Under the pieces are notes generated by a model. That model worked only from the letters and a program-made list of their open reading frames with translations. It had not been told where the DNA came from and did not search any database. DNA of 64,000 nt. It comes from Orobanche coerulescens. Its lineage: Eukaryota > Streptophyta > Magnoliopsida > Lamiales > Orobanchaceae. The stretch lies in contig CM065802.1 of assembly GCA_033398695.1 (NCBI GenBank), positions 137,440,096-137,504,095 on the forward strand. Reading direction: 5' to 3'. How positions within the stretch are numbered: the first letter of the stretch is position 1; every line of letters begins with the position of its first letter. The translations under genes were made by a program, and so were the position numbers. Below, piece by piece: positions 44,884 through 57,191 of this stretch.

Positions 44884-46005
44884 CACTACCGATGTCAACA
44901 CTTTAGCTGACGGCTGGAAGTGGTCAGCTAAAGCTGTTTACCGTCAGATAAAACACCAAGTCATCGGCTAAAAATCCGATTGGAAGAGGTTCGTCAATTT
45001 ATGTCTGGCCAACGACTTTTGGGGGGTGGTCGTCAGCTATACTAAGACTTCATCCGGCGACGGATTTTTCGTCGGCTTAACCCGATCGGTCTTAGCTGGT
45101 GACAGGCTTGTTGTCGGCTTAACCCGACCTATCTTATCCGGAGACTAACCAATTATCGGCTTAACCTGGCATGTATTAGTTGATGACTGACTTATCGGCT
45201 TAAAGTGGCATATCTTAGCCGACGATAGGTATGTTGGTTGAATTACATTTTAACAGAAAAAAAAAAACTTACCCGATGGCTTGTGCAATTATGGTCAGCC
45301 AAACTTCCTTTTTAACTTTTTCCGATTTTGAAATCTCCAAACATTGTATTTTTGAACTTATATATTCAATATGCATAGTACAATATAAACCGACCATAAA
45401 AAAATATATCCACAATCACTGTATATCTATGTACCAAAATAATATATACACAAACGTTACAAAAGCTACACCAACATTACAAAAACTACACCAACATCCA
45501 AAAAAATATACAAATATCAACAAACCACATATTAACTTCAATAAAATTACAACATACACCAACATTAACAAACACAAGTCTAAAGAAATAAATACTTAAT
45601 ATTAATATATTTATATACCAAAAGTTCTACAAACACAACTAAAATCCATCTAAATTAGTCAAAATTTTAAAGATAGAAGAAGGATTACTACTATCTTACA
45701 TATCCCAAGTCTGTGAGGAAGAGGTGGGAGTTTGTAAATAGAAGAACAAAGGTGGTGGTGGAAGAGGTTCCTGAAGTCCCGAATGAATCACAGTCCGAGT
45801 CAATACTGTATCATGGCCTGATGCTCGGACATCATGGTCTGTTGCTGAGCTAGCAAGTCTTGTTGAACTTTTCATTTCTCCTCCGGAGTTTTCTTGAACT
45901 TCTTCTGAACTTTCCTTTACTCCTCAGCTCGAAGCTCTCTCTCAATCATCAATTGCTCCTCTAGAAAGGCCTTTCGAGTGTCACCTCATTGACTGCTTCG
46001 AAATC
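44884..46005 (-). pseudogene. CACTA transposon end with ORF1 remnant (unit 1)
   Basis: The plus-strand left edge reads CACTACCGATGTC, matching the CACTA terminal signature. For 350 bp after it there are subterminal repeats built on TCGGCTTAA and GTCAGCTAAAG. On the minus strand, before this terminus (about 45760-45995), a frame reads GDTRKAFLEEQLMIERELRA then, after stops, DLLAQQQTMMSEHQAMIQ, the C-terminal coiled-coil of plant En/Spm (Ptta-type) ORF1. The other end and the transposase are absent. Such subterminal repeats bind the element's own DNA-binding protein in active CACTA elements. Confidence 0.65.
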
Positions 46006-46008
46006 CTT

Positions 46009-46209
46009 GTGATGATTAAAGAAGTTGTTTCCTCTATAGTTAATGTTGACTTCCTTTTTGTTAAACGATCTGCGAATCGTGCCACCCATATTGTTGCTAG
46101 GAGCTCGTTTTTGAGTCAGATTGTGGCGAGTGACATGTCACTCCTCCAATTTTCCTTGTTTATATTCTTCCAGTCTGGTTTAATGCATTGATCCTTAAAA
46201 AAAAAAAAA
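46009..46209 (+). pseudogene. LINE 3' end with poly-A tail (unit 1)
   Basis: A 60-codon frame ends shortly before a run of 13 A (46197-46209). It contains VDFLFVKRSANRATHIVARS, the C-terminal motif of the RNase H-like (RVT_3) domain seen at the end of many plant LINE ORF2 proteins. The rest of the LINE is missing, so this is a short 5'-truncated copy that landed in the CACTA remnant. No target duplication is evident. Confidence 0.7.
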
Positions 46210-46489
46210 GTTCCATAGAATATAGAAACTTTATTCTTTTGATTTCTATGAAACTATATACCATTCGTCCCCTATATGTTGTTTCTCATATTTTTTGGAT
46301 TTAAAATTCAACGGGCCTATTACCTTGAGGACCCTGCAGGAGACGTCACTCTCATCAAAGCTCCTCTTACGCTAATAATTACATTTAGGTCCAAATTCTA
46401 CTTTTATAGTTGACCAACTTAATTAAAATTTCTTAAATGGCCCTTATGTTATTTTTGGACATTTAGGTCCATTTTGAGAAAAATAAAAA

Positions 46490-47168
46490 TAAAAAATATT
46501 CATTTTTATTTATTTTTTCTGTTTATTTCGTGTTAATGAAAATATATTCTTTTTTATTTATTTTCTTATATTTTTATTTTTGGTTAATAAAAGGTTTAAA
46601 AACACAATATTTAAAATAAAAAATAAAAAAGGTAAAACTACTTTTTTCATTTTATTTATTTCTGTATTTATTTTTTGTCAGTAATTTTTTTTAAAAAATA
46701 GGTCATTTTTAATGAAAAAGAAAATAAAAAAACTATTCTTTATTTATTTATTTGTTCGCTTTTTATTTCGTGTTAATAAAAATAATTTTTTTATTTATTT
46801 TTATATTTTTATTTTGGGTTAATAAAAGTTTTTAAAAACAGACTACTTAAAATAAAAATAAAAACGGTAAAACTATTTTTTATTTTTTTATTTCTGTATT
46901 TATTTTCTGTCAATAACTCTTTTTTAAAAAGAGATCATTTTAAAAGAAAAAGAAAAAAATATTCTTATTTATTTATTTTTTCTGTTTTTTATTTTGTGTT
47001 AATAAAAATATATTTTTTATTTATTTATCTTTTATGTTTCTGTTTTCGGTTAACACAAATTCTTAAAATAGACTATTTAAAATAAAAACAAAAACGGCAA
47101 AACTATTTTTTATTTTATTTATTGTCTGTAAATAATTTCTTTAGAAAAACAGGTCATTTTAAAGGTTG
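46490..47168. repeat. AT-rich sub-repeats (unit 1)
   Basis: Three degenerate units with the landmark TTTCGTGTTAAT (or TTTTGTGTTAAT) at 46526, 46766 and 46992, so spacing is 240 and 226 bp. Each continues through TTAATAAAAG-type, ACTATTTAAAATAAAAA and AGGTCATTTT blocks. Base composition is extreme, with long A/T runs. The same block is in units 2 and 3. Confidence 0.85.
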
Positions 47169-48215
47169 TTTGGCCTCAATCAAAATCCAATATTTAAATG
47201 GGATAAAAATATTTTTTTTTTAATTTTTAATCTGCAAAAAGTCAAATTCGTGAGCTCAAATATAATTACAAAATAGCTAATGATATCCAGATGTTATTGT
47301 TTATTTAACATAAATCCAAATGTAATTGAAACATGTAACAAGGGGTGAAGATGTAATCCACCCGATTTCAACTCATGCAATTCCTTGAGCCTCGTTTCCC
47401 GGTATTACCAGACGTGGGACTTGTGGAACTCAAGGTTAATATCTCATGAAATTCGGACGATACCATAAACAAAGGATTATTTAACAAATTGTGCATATAT
47501 CCAACAAAATTGAGGTAAAATTACATGAACTATCACTGTTGTTTGCCTTATTACAAAACAAAAATTCAAATTATCTTTCAAAATCAATTCCTCTTAATAT
47601 TCTCACTCTACCTAACAAATCTCCATAAATAATAATTTATAATCAATTTAATACATGTCAAAAAGTTAGATATTTATCTTCCAAGTCATTCTTTATTGTC
47701 CAATCAAATCTCACAATAATTACACATTACTTCTTATTTTTACATAATAATTAATTATTTTTAACTCATCGTATTCGTCATTTAAATTGATTTGGAACAA
47801 ATTCTATAGATGAAGCTCTTATTATAATTATGAAATTTAAAAATAGCAATTATTCCTTATCTTTGGAGTAAGATAAGGAATGAGGATCTCACAATTATTA
47901 CACATCATTCTTTATCATATATTGGGAATAAGACACATATCGTTGTATTCAATGCTTAATTTTGGTAATTAATATATTTTAATAAGATTGATATTGAATC
48001 TAAGATATTTTGGATAATTATATTTTGGTAATAAAATATTTTGATAAGCAAGGCAACAAGTTTGTATATTCTCAATGATCAAATATATATAGATATTTTT
48101 TTTTGATAAAGTAACAATTACAGTTGAAGGATAGTTTAATGTTTTGTAATAAGATTGGTATTTAATTTCTAACTTAATTCTAATTAATTAATAACTTATC
48201 AAGTATAACATAGAA

Positions 48216-48220
48216 TTACT
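48216..48220 (+). repeat. Target-site duplication, left copy (Copia H)
   Basis: TTACT, identical to 55461-55465. Units 1 and 3 have a single uninterrupted TTACTAAAC at this place and show the empty site. Confidence 0.97.
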
Positions 48221-48457
48221 TGTTCCGGGAATTATTATTCCCGTGATGTGTATTACCTAATACTGGTTGTAGATACATAGATGGAAGGTTCTAGATCCTT
48301 CTAGAGGTAGTAAGATCCTATTAGATGTCTTACCTTATCTAGGAATCCTATGTATTGAAGGACTCTCATTGTAATGCCTATATAAAGGCTCCTCTATCAG
48401 TGTTATGAATACAATTGATTGACTCATATTTACAGTCTTTTACTCTCTCCTGAAACA
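48221..48457 (+). mobile_element. Copia H, 5' LTR (237 bp)
   Basis: Begins TGTTCCGGGAATTATT and ends TCCTGAAACA. Contains a TATATAAAG box at 48379-48387. Differs from the 3' LTR at roughly ten positions. Confidence 0.95.
48379..48387 (+). promoter_or_regulatory. TATA box of H LTR
   Basis: TATATAAAG about 70 bp before the LTR end, repeated in the 3' LTR near 55382-55390. Typical of short Copia LTRs. Confidence 0.75.
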
Positions 48458-48470
48458 TGTTATCAGCACG
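48458..48470 (+). other. Copia H primer-binding-site position
   Basis: TGTTATCAGCACG directly after the LTR. TTATCAGCACG at this position is familiar from Ale/Retrofit-like Copia elements; it is not the TGGTATCAGAGC form of the other elements here. Confidence 0.55.
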
Positions 48471-49557
48471 TAGTTCCCAACTGAGCAAAACAAAAAAAAT
48501 CCCTCCCATTTTTTTTCTGCAAAATTCCGAAAAAAAAACGAACGAAAAATCGGCTGTCAGAAACCCTAGCCGCCATCTTTCATCCCTGACCTTTCTTCGA
48601 AAAGTTCCAGAAAGAAATGAAAAAAAAAACTTCTGGCAGAAAACTGCTCTACCGTCGGCTCCTGCCATCGCACGCCGCCGCGAACCACTGCAGTCCCGCC
48701 AACCCAATCGTCTCACCAGCCATTACCCGATATCCCGGACCCGTGTCTAGCCGCTTTGACCGAGCGCTTCCACCGCGTCCATCCACTCTGATTGAACCCT
48801 TCTGCCGCATACAGTCGCCCCGACCAAGCTAGATCAGCCGCGACGAGCCACTAACATCCCGCCCCGCCGCAGTGACCTAGGTCCCATATCCGACCTGACT
48901 TGGCTCCGATTCATTAGTCTAACAGTTGAAGCCACCGCGCCCCAACTAGAAGTCCAGGTCCGATTGGTGACCCGTCCAATCTAGAAAATTTCACGGACCA
49001 GAAACCTCAGCCTGACCCGACCCGGTTGCTGACCCGACCCGCCCAACAGTCCCGTTTTCATACCGTTTTCGTCTAACCGACTGTTGCCTAAAGCTGCAAC
49101 CCGATCTGATCAAAGCACCGTCGGATCGTTCAAATGGTTTTATGCACGTGATATTTAATGTTTGAAAACCTAGTCCAGTCGAGACAAACCTATCAAAATC
49201 GGAAAAAAAACGAGAGACGAGAATTTCCGCGCGTAAATTTTCTGCACAGTGCAGTCGTACTAAAAATATGTTTATTGGTTCATTAACCGTCGGATCGGTA
49301 TGAAATTTTTACAGCAACTTCCCAACACAAATATCTGTATATTCAACGGTGGAGATCAGATTTCAAGTAGTATTGCGTACTGAATCTGCTTCCGAACAGA
49401 AGCAGATTTTTATAAGAAAATTTGGAGATCCGACCTCATCCAATACCGAGCTGCTGCACGCCGCGCCCAAGTCCTTTTTCGGCCGATTATCGAGCCCAGT
49501 AGCCCTTTTCGGACGTTTCTCAACTCTCTATTTTCCTAATGCATGATTCATTTATCA
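48471..49557 (+). other. Copia H leader, GC-rich, non-coding
   Basis: C-rich sequence (48640-49080) that is open for about 97 codons from 48457, but with no recognisable domain. It is unlike the surrounding AT-rich array and resembles a retrotransposon leader or a captured segment. No gag motif was found. Confidence 0.4.
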
Positions 49558-52500
49558 TTAACTTGTATGTTTATGAATCTAACTATGTTTATGCTTTACG
49601 TGGCATATAGAAAAATATATTGCTTATGATGATATGCAAAATATGGAGAGAAGCCATATTTATTATCCCGTTCAAGGATCAAAATAAATATGGAACCGAG
49701 TACCACAAAAATATGTTGCTCATATGGAGAGAAGCTCCCGTTCAAGGATCAAAGCAAATATAGAACCAAGTACCCACGTAAGACTTTATTAAAGTTCTCG
49801 TTTTTCAATTCCTCTATTTTGGGAAATTTTCTTTTTGGGGAATTGGGTATTTGGGTTCTTTACCTCCCACGCTACTTTGCGGTGGATAAGACTATGAGAG
49901 GTGATATCACTCTCGGATGTCGAAGTAAACTGTGTGATGGTCCTAGTGGAGTCACGGATAATTGTTGAAAGTCGATATTTATGGTTGTTGCATACATCAC
50001 GTTTTGGGTGCGATTTGACGTCGCCGTTTTGTCGATTTTAAATCAACAATTGAAAAAAAAATGAACATTGTTGGTAACAGTAAAGTTATGACTTGTTCAT
50101 GATTAGTCGCGGAATTGTGACGTACAAATGGGACAAACATCGATTGCGACGGATATGTCGTGGTTAAAATCGATTTGTGACGGAATTGTCACGTTGAATT
50201 GAGCGACCACCACGTTGGTCTTGACCCAATCCCATACTTGGAAAACTCCATCTTTCATTCTATTAAAATAAAATATTGCATGTGGGTGTAGTCATGCACC
50301 GTCTCCTTGCAATATGATATATGAAAGAATGTACGAGTAATTCTCATGAGTTTCAACATGTAAAGCAATGGCATATTGTGTTAAGTACATGAATTCGTTG
50401 ACCACGATTATAGTTCGTGTGACTATAGGTCCGAATACTTTTCCGAGTATTTGTAAAGGCATGTGCCTTATACATTTGACTATGTTTAGTCAATCTTATT
50501 GGATGGTCAAGACGAGTTGGTTATGGTATATTCATTATGTCTCATGGTTCAAAATGCTTAGTTTTGATGCACCGTGTTGCATCCACATAACATGGCTATT
50601 ATGACGTATACTTGCAAATTGAGAATTAAAATATTTGGTTGATTTGATGCACTTTGGTGGATTTTTACACTTTTGATCATGACTAGGCGCATCCTCCTTG
50701 GTATTTGTTTATGCTTTGAAAGTTCAAACGGAATAAGTGGTTTTTAAACAGCCTTAGCTGTACCGACATTCCTACTTTCTCTGCAAGTCTACCAAGTTGG
50801 AGTTACCGAAAGGATCATTAGTTGAGATAAGAAATCGAACACCCTGCTGCGTTTAAACGCACATATGGTTGTTATTGTCATGTTTTTGCATCAACACTTA
50901 TGCCATTAGATATGGTCTCAACCTTGTTTTCTCACTAAACTTGGGAAATACTAAAGCAGCCAATTAAAATATGCACTGTGATTTGAGTTTAATGATCCAT
51001 GTGGTTCACAATATATGGATCGAAAGATACGGAAGTCTAGTTTCCAGAACATCTGATAGTTCGTCAATAGCCTTCCTAACAAGGGAGTTAGCGCTATTTT
51101 AGTGAACAAAGGTCAAGCTGCGCGGAATTTTATTTCCAGCGATTGTGCTAACTTTTGTCCCAACCAACTTGGTTCCCATCTTGAATTTGCAAGTGGTCTT
51201 ATGACACATATTTTTCAACCTCTTTTTGGCCGAATTTGCCATAGATGATGCAGTTTTTGGTATGCATTGTACGCTAAAATATCATCTTTCAAATGTTGAA
51301 AAACAGTTTCCTTGGGGAAGCCCAAAATACGCACCCTTATAAGAAGGTCGAGCGTATGCATGGTAGTTTTACACCATGCTTGTGTCGTGATTTTTCCCCT
51401 TAGGCATATAATCTTGCCATGTTATGCACTCAATATGATAGATCATTTTGATCGTATCTGGTATAAAATCTTTATGTTGTTAGAGTGTTCGCTATGCTCA
51501 TATTTGTAAAATTTTGCAAGCGAAATTGAGTGCGTATTAAGCTATTTTCAAGGAACACGATATTTTTGGATTTCGGTTTATAAATCCATTGTGACTATGA
51601 TGACTAGGTCATCGCAATCAATGAATGGTATAATACTCAAGTTGTTGAATGCCGAATGGCATTTTCTAGTCACATATGTTCCGTAACAATTGAACCATGT
51701 TATGACTCGATGACATATATGCGAAAGTGTATCACTCATAGCATCTCATTGTGATTTGTGAGAATGAAATCTTATGCATAATTTGTATTGGATATGTGAA
51801 AAAGAAAAATATTCATGAGTCAATATGGTCCGGCATGCATCAGTTTTTGTAACCAGAAGATGTATTGGGACATTGACACATTTAGGCTTTAATAGTCTGG
51901 AGTTTGGACAGTTTGATGGTCCATATACCACGGTATTGCCATGGACGTCATTTTTTCTTTGAACAAAGAAGATAGATGGATCAAAGACACCAAAGTACGT
52001 TGGTGGAGTCGTGAGCAGGGCTCATGACCGATGATGATATTTATGTCATCCGCGTCTTATTTTCATAAACATGTGTGATGCCAAAGACCCCCCCAATGAT
52101 CCTTCTTAGCCATGTTCATTGATTTAAGCCTATTCTTTGGCACGATTAGGAGATGACACCCTCATATGCTAAAGAGAATAATGTAGCGACTCACATAAGC
52201 ATGGTGCTGAGTCCTCCCTTTTCACCGAGTCCTTATACATACATGATCATAAGTATTAGCCTGGGTGGCTTATGATGCTATGATGGTGTTCAAAAATGGT
52301 CGTACTCAAGTGATAACATTTATATGTTATGTTGTTCCTTTGACAATGATTGATAAGTTGATGAAACCTGAGCTTATGGTTGTCCAACTTGCGGACCAGT
52401 CATTGTAAAGGTCGGTTCACCCACTTTTAGACCAAGTCTTAAAGTGAAATTTTAACGAGTACTTTCTAACATTTAAGGCTACCTTCTCACAAATTTTGGT

Positions 52501-52900
52501 GCCATTTGGAGACTTGGAAGGTGGTGAACCACTTAAATGAAGTTTTCACATACCACCAGCCGTCCCAACGACCAGTTTGATGTCATTTCGACTGGTTTTT
52601 GACCACAAGGTTGATGGTTTTGGAATCCTAGACACCCGTTTATACATGCTCACTAAATTTTGAGGTGTTTGGGGCTGGTGAAGGGAGTGAACTCTTCAAG
52701 AAATCACTAGAGGTTCGATAAAACCAACGGCCTATCATCGGTTCAATCGTTTCTTTATGTTCGATCCCGGTGGTGCATGGTGGCGGTTTTGTTGGATTCG
52801 CAAGACCAGTAGCTACGGTTATGTAGCATCGGTCAACATGTTATATTCACCTATACCTATCATCATTCAAATACTTAGTTACAAGTGTAACCGTATGCAT
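49558..52900 (+). other. Copia H interior, unassigned
   Basis: No frame above about 92 codons and no domain I recognise. A ~60-bp near-repeat is seen around 49660-49770 (CCCGTTCAAGGATCAAA occurs twice, at about 49669 and 49737). By position this should be the old gag, protease and integrase, but decay is too deep for me to read. Confidence 0.4.
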
Positions 52901-53066
52901 TTTGTTAACTAGATTGTGTTAACAATGAAAAACCTTTATCGTCCACATGTTCATGTGCCAAAGTGCATCACCACAACGCATTATGACGGGTTATAAATGA
53001 TGAATATGACATGCGCTTTCACTCATAGTACGTTTAAAATATACCTTGGCAGACGATCTCGTAAGT

Positions 53067-53800
53067 CACTTTGATGAGCCAGTCTTCCCATCGTTAGGGG
53101 GAGATGCAAACGATCATGTTCGAGTAGAACGACTTGGAATTGTCGTAGTTTGTCCCTATTGTGCCTCACCAAGTTCCCTAAAGTGACGAGATTAAATACA
53201 TGTTGCAAACATGTCTGCAAGGATTGTGTCCGGTCATGGACGTTCGTCACCTATGAATGGTGATATGGTAACACCACAAATTGTGGTAGATGGTGTTACT
53301 AGGCCGTGGATCTCATTGAGTATTGGGATGCCATTTGGTTCGATAAATACTCTCGCTAAGAATGTATGCGAGCTTGGTACATGAAACTTGATCATCTGAT
53401 CAAATGAACTCATCCGTCTCATGTGATTCTGGATTATAGTCATCATTAGGGGACGCCTCAATGAATGCCAATCCATAAAGAGTACTCTATGAATAAAGCC
53501 GGTTCATGAGGACGTGGAATGTGAGTTTAATCGAACCATACTTCGTTGAAAATCTACAACGTTGTAGCCTTGGCCTAAAATGGAAACATATGCGACTCCA
53601 GTATAAACAAAGTGATAGCCCTTTGTTGAAGTGGTACCGACACTCCAAAGATAAGATCTATCTGTATACTTTGTTAAAGCGAGTGAGAGAAGAAGTTAAA
53701 CTCACCTCATGACGCGAGGTTTCTCATGAACACACTGGAATCGACTACGATGACACGAAACTTAGTTGTGCTATCGTAATGGATGTTATAGAATCCACTA
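53067..53800 (+). pseudogene. Copia H pol fossil (integrase tail to RT)
   Basis: Short matches in the right order to the Ale/Retrofit pol: HFDEPVFPSLGGD (53067-53105), GMPFGSINTLAK where GRPIGSKD-type is usual (53325-53360), GIDYDDT (53737-53757) and VMDVIEST (53776-53799), corresponding to the GIDYEET...VMD RT block. Frames and stops change between them. The enzyme cannot be made. Most of the later RT (YVDD) and RNase H are unreadable. Confidence 0.55.
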
Positions 53801-55211
53801 TCTTTTCAGTTAGATAGTTTCCCAAAAACTGACGTGCAGCTTGTGGTTAAATCTTATCTTAGTAGGAAACTAAGTTAAGTGATAAAAAGGATCTCGTGGT
53901 GGATCAGACTCAAATCAAGTGGCTCCTGACCACGGAGCGCGTCGACAAGTGATTGTCCGGAATGCATACTAAGTATATACTTGATTTGGAATAGATATGA
54001 AGCTTTTGCGTGTAAAACTAAGGGTTTATAGTGATGTACTCTTGTGAGACTAAGAGATTCTGCTAAATCCAAAGTTAAGAATGAAAGGATCTTGGGGACA
54101 CTTGATGATGCGTATTCATCAATCGGTTTAAGGCAACCTAAGGGACGGTTTCCCTAACAGACGATAAACTAATGCCTATATGATTCCCAATGATTAGTCG
54201 AAGTCATAATTAAGACTTGGCTCACTTAAGTGATGATGCAGTCTTAAGAGAAAAGTACGGTATTATGTACTCATGTTTGACTCGATGTACTCATTCGTAA
54301 TTATCTGGTAAAGCCACTGTGATGATGGCCTAGGATGCGCTCACACAATGTCTGTGATTGACAAGAAGCTTGAAGCTCGCTCTATCTCGATAAAAAGGAC
54401 ACTTGAAAACTGATACCCGAATCTGCCCATAATGTGTTGGTCTATCTCCCATATGACCTACAGGGCAGCTCACTTGCTGGAAAATGGTGAAATTGGTAGC
54501 ATTGGAAAGGTTTGTGTCTACTTTCCAAGAAAACCAACCATTTGATCACATCCATCATGTTGAGTGACATATGACTATTGTTGCAAAGTAGGACACGATA
54601 TGTCCGGTAATTTGCTGAGTCAACTTCAATAGAGCTTTGTGATCTGCTCAAGTCGATCTAGGTTACGTACTGTATGTGAATGAAAAGCTATGGGTGTCTA
54701 GTTTTCATAAGTTCTTACAGTTTCGTTGATACCTATTGAATCGAAGAATTTATGACTGATTTAGTGCATGGAGGTCAAGACTTTAGAAAACTTGATAAGT
54801 CTTTAGCGACTCTGCACTTTGGATGTGTCGCGCTCTTTTTGTCCTTAGACCAAGGTTTGTTTTTTCCCATTGGATTTTCACTTGGTAAGGTTTTTAACGA
54901 GACAACCTATGAGAACATCCATACAATGATGCGTTGTACTTCTGTTCAACTTAGACCAAGAGGTATTTTTCCCACTGGGTTTTTCCTTGGTATAGTTGTG
55001 AGAGCAACTTGGCATCCGACTCCTATGATTTGAGGTACTCATCAGAGGGAGTCGTTATGTATACATCAGGGGGAGTATACATGACATGTTATATTGGTGC
55101 GTTGCAATCTTTTCCTCATCAAGACTTTATTTTTCCCATGGGGTTTTGTTTTGGCTTGGAATAGGTTTTTACGAAGGCAACATCTTCTGCACCATTGTTG
55201 TATTAGTGCTC

Positions 55212-55224
55212 GACACAGAGGGAG
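55212..55224 (+). other. Copia H polypurine tract
   Basis: GACACAGAGGGAG before the 3' LTR. Confidence 0.6.
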
Positions 55225-55460
55225 TATTCCGGGAATTATTATTTCCGTGATGTGTCTTACCTAATACTGGTTGTAGATACATAGATGGAAGGTTCTAGAT
55301 CCTTCTAGAGGTAGTAGGATCCTATTAGATGTCTTACCTTATCTAGGAATCATATGTATGGAAGGACTCTCATTGTAATGCCTATATAAAGGCCCTCTAT
55401 CAGTGTTATGAATACAATTGATTGACTCGTATGTACAGTCTTTTACTTTCTCCTGAAACA
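55225..55460 (+). mobile_element. Copia H, 3' LTR (236 bp)
   Basis: Starts TATTCCGGGAATTATT, where the first two bases should be TG, so the terminal G has mutated to A. Ends TCCTGAAACA before TTACT. Confidence 0.95.
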
Positions 55461-55465
55461 TTACT
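55461..55465 (+). repeat. Target-site duplication, right copy (Copia H)
   Basis: TTACT, perfect match to 48216-48220. Confidence 0.97.
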
Positions 55466-55865
55466 AAACTTTTACCTTTTTAGTTTTCTATACGATTAAT
55501 CAGTTAATCACTTAATAATTAATTTAAATATTATATATTCATAACAAAGAATTTCAAAAAGAACAATCATAATAATAAATTTGCAACATTTGGATAAATA
55601 TATAATAAATTTATAAAAATTATAAAATAATATCCTCAATTTCATGCTACATTCAAATTCTCAACCATTAATAGTGAACTGTGTCAAATCATCCAACTCC
55701 ATAATGGAAGTTGTAAAAATTATGCATTTAAATACAACAACTGTAAAATTGAGTAAACTGTATATCTCTGAGAAGCCTCCATTTGTGGAAGAGATAACAA
55801 AGTTGGACTGAGGATCATCAACATGCTAACAACAAAGGTAGTCCGTTTCTTTTTTGTAATCAGCT

Positions 55866-56995
55866 CACTACCGATGTCGATACTTTAGCTGACGGCTGGA
55901 AGTGGTCAGCTAAAGCTGTTTACCGTCAGATAAAACACCAAGTCATCGGCTGAAAATCCGATTGGACGAGGTTTATCAATTTATGTCTGGCCAACGAATT
56001 TTGGGGGGTGGTCTTCAGCTATACTAAGACTTCGACTGACGATGGATTTTTCATCGGCTTAACCCGATCGGTCTTAGCCGGTGACAGGCTTGTTGTCGGC
56101 TTAACCCGACCTGTCTTATCCGGAGACTAACCAATTATCGGCTTAACCTGGCATGTATTAGCTGATGACTGACTTATCGGCTTAAAGTGGCATATCTTAG
56201 CCGACGATAGGTATGTTGGTCGAATTACATTTTAACAGAAAAAAAAACTTACCCGATGGCTTGTGCAATTATGGTCGGCCAAACTTCCTTTTTAACTTTT
56301 TTCCGATTTTGAAATCTCCAAACATTGTATTTTTGAACCTATATATTCAATATGCACAGTGCAATATAAACCGACCATAAAAAAATATATCCACAATCAT
56401 TGTATATCTATGTACCAAAATAATATATACACAAACGTTACAAAAGCTACACCAACATTACAAAAACTACACCAACATCCAAAAAAATATACAAATATCA
56501 ACAAACCACATATTAACATCAATAAATTACAACATACTCCAACATTAACAAACACAAGTCTAAAGAAATAAATACTTAACATTAATATATTTATATACCA
56601 AAAGTTCTACAAACACAACTAAAATCCATCTAAATTAGTCAAATTTTTAAAGATAGAAGAAGGATTACTACCATCTTACATATCATCGTCCCAAGTCTGT
56701 GAGGAAGAGGTGGGAGTTTGTAAATAGAAGAACAAAGGTGGTGGTGGAAGAGGTGCCTGAAGTCCCGAATGAATCACAGTCCGAGTCAATACTGTATCAT
56801 GGCCTGATGCTCGGACATCATGGTCTGTTACTGAGCTAGCAAGTCTTGTTGAACTTTTCTTTACTCCTCTGGAGTTTTCTTGAACTTCTTATGAACATTC
56901 CTTTACTCCTAAGCTCGAAGCTCTCTCTCAATCATCAATTGCTCCTCTAGAAAGGCCTTTCGAGTGTCACCCCATTGACTGCTTCGAAATCCTTG
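55866..56995 (-). pseudogene. CACTA transposon end with ORF1 remnant (unit 2)
   Basis: Same structure as in unit 1. Terminus CACTACCGATGTC at 55866, TCGGCTTAA subterminal repeats to about 56230, and the ORF1 coiled-coil remnant near 56745-56990 on the minus strand. It shares the stops of unit 1, so it was already dead when the array formed. Confidence 0.65.
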
Positions 56996-56997
56996 TG

Positions 56998-57191
56998 ATG
57001 ATTAAAGAAGTTGTTTCCTCTATAGTTAATGTTGACTTTCTTTTTGTTAAACGATCTGCGAATCGTGCCACCCATATTGTTGCTAGGAGCTCGTTTTTGA
57101 GTCAGGTTGTGGCGAGTGACATGTCACTCCTCCAATTTTCCTTGTTTATATTCTTCCGTCTGGTTTAATGCATTGATCCTTAAAAAAAAAA
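56998..57191 (+). pseudogene. LINE 3' end with poly-A tail (unit 2)
   Basis: Copy of the RVT_3-type fragment of unit 1, with VDFLFVKRSANRATH, ending in A10. Confidence 0.7.

Larger units (their letters stand above)
43416..47168 (+). repeat. Array unit 1
   Basis: Left arm 43416-44883, CACTA part from 44884, LINE tail to 46209, AT block about 46490-47168. The arm holds no gene; it has an A/T hairpin near 44114-44143 (ATTCCTTAT...ATAAGGAAT). Unit 1 carries a few private changes, such as a T run near 43686, and abuts LTR F directly at its left. Confidence 0.9.
48221..55460 (+). mobile_element. Copia element H (7.24 kb, degenerate)
   Basis: LTRs 48221-48457 and 55225-55460, perfect 5-bp target duplication, and an empty site in sister units. 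The interior has no long frame. Copia pol fossils at 53067-53800 and a CCCATTGG-ATTTTCACTTGGTAAGG motif near 54867 suggest the Ale/Retrofit group. The order of fossils is plus-strand. From 49000 to 52900 I cannot assign the content. Confidence 0.88.

Noticed and set aside
48457..48832. Possible small protein in the GC-rich leader of H
   Set aside because: No domain, overlapping frames all open because of C-rich composition, and a leader position next to the primer-binding site.
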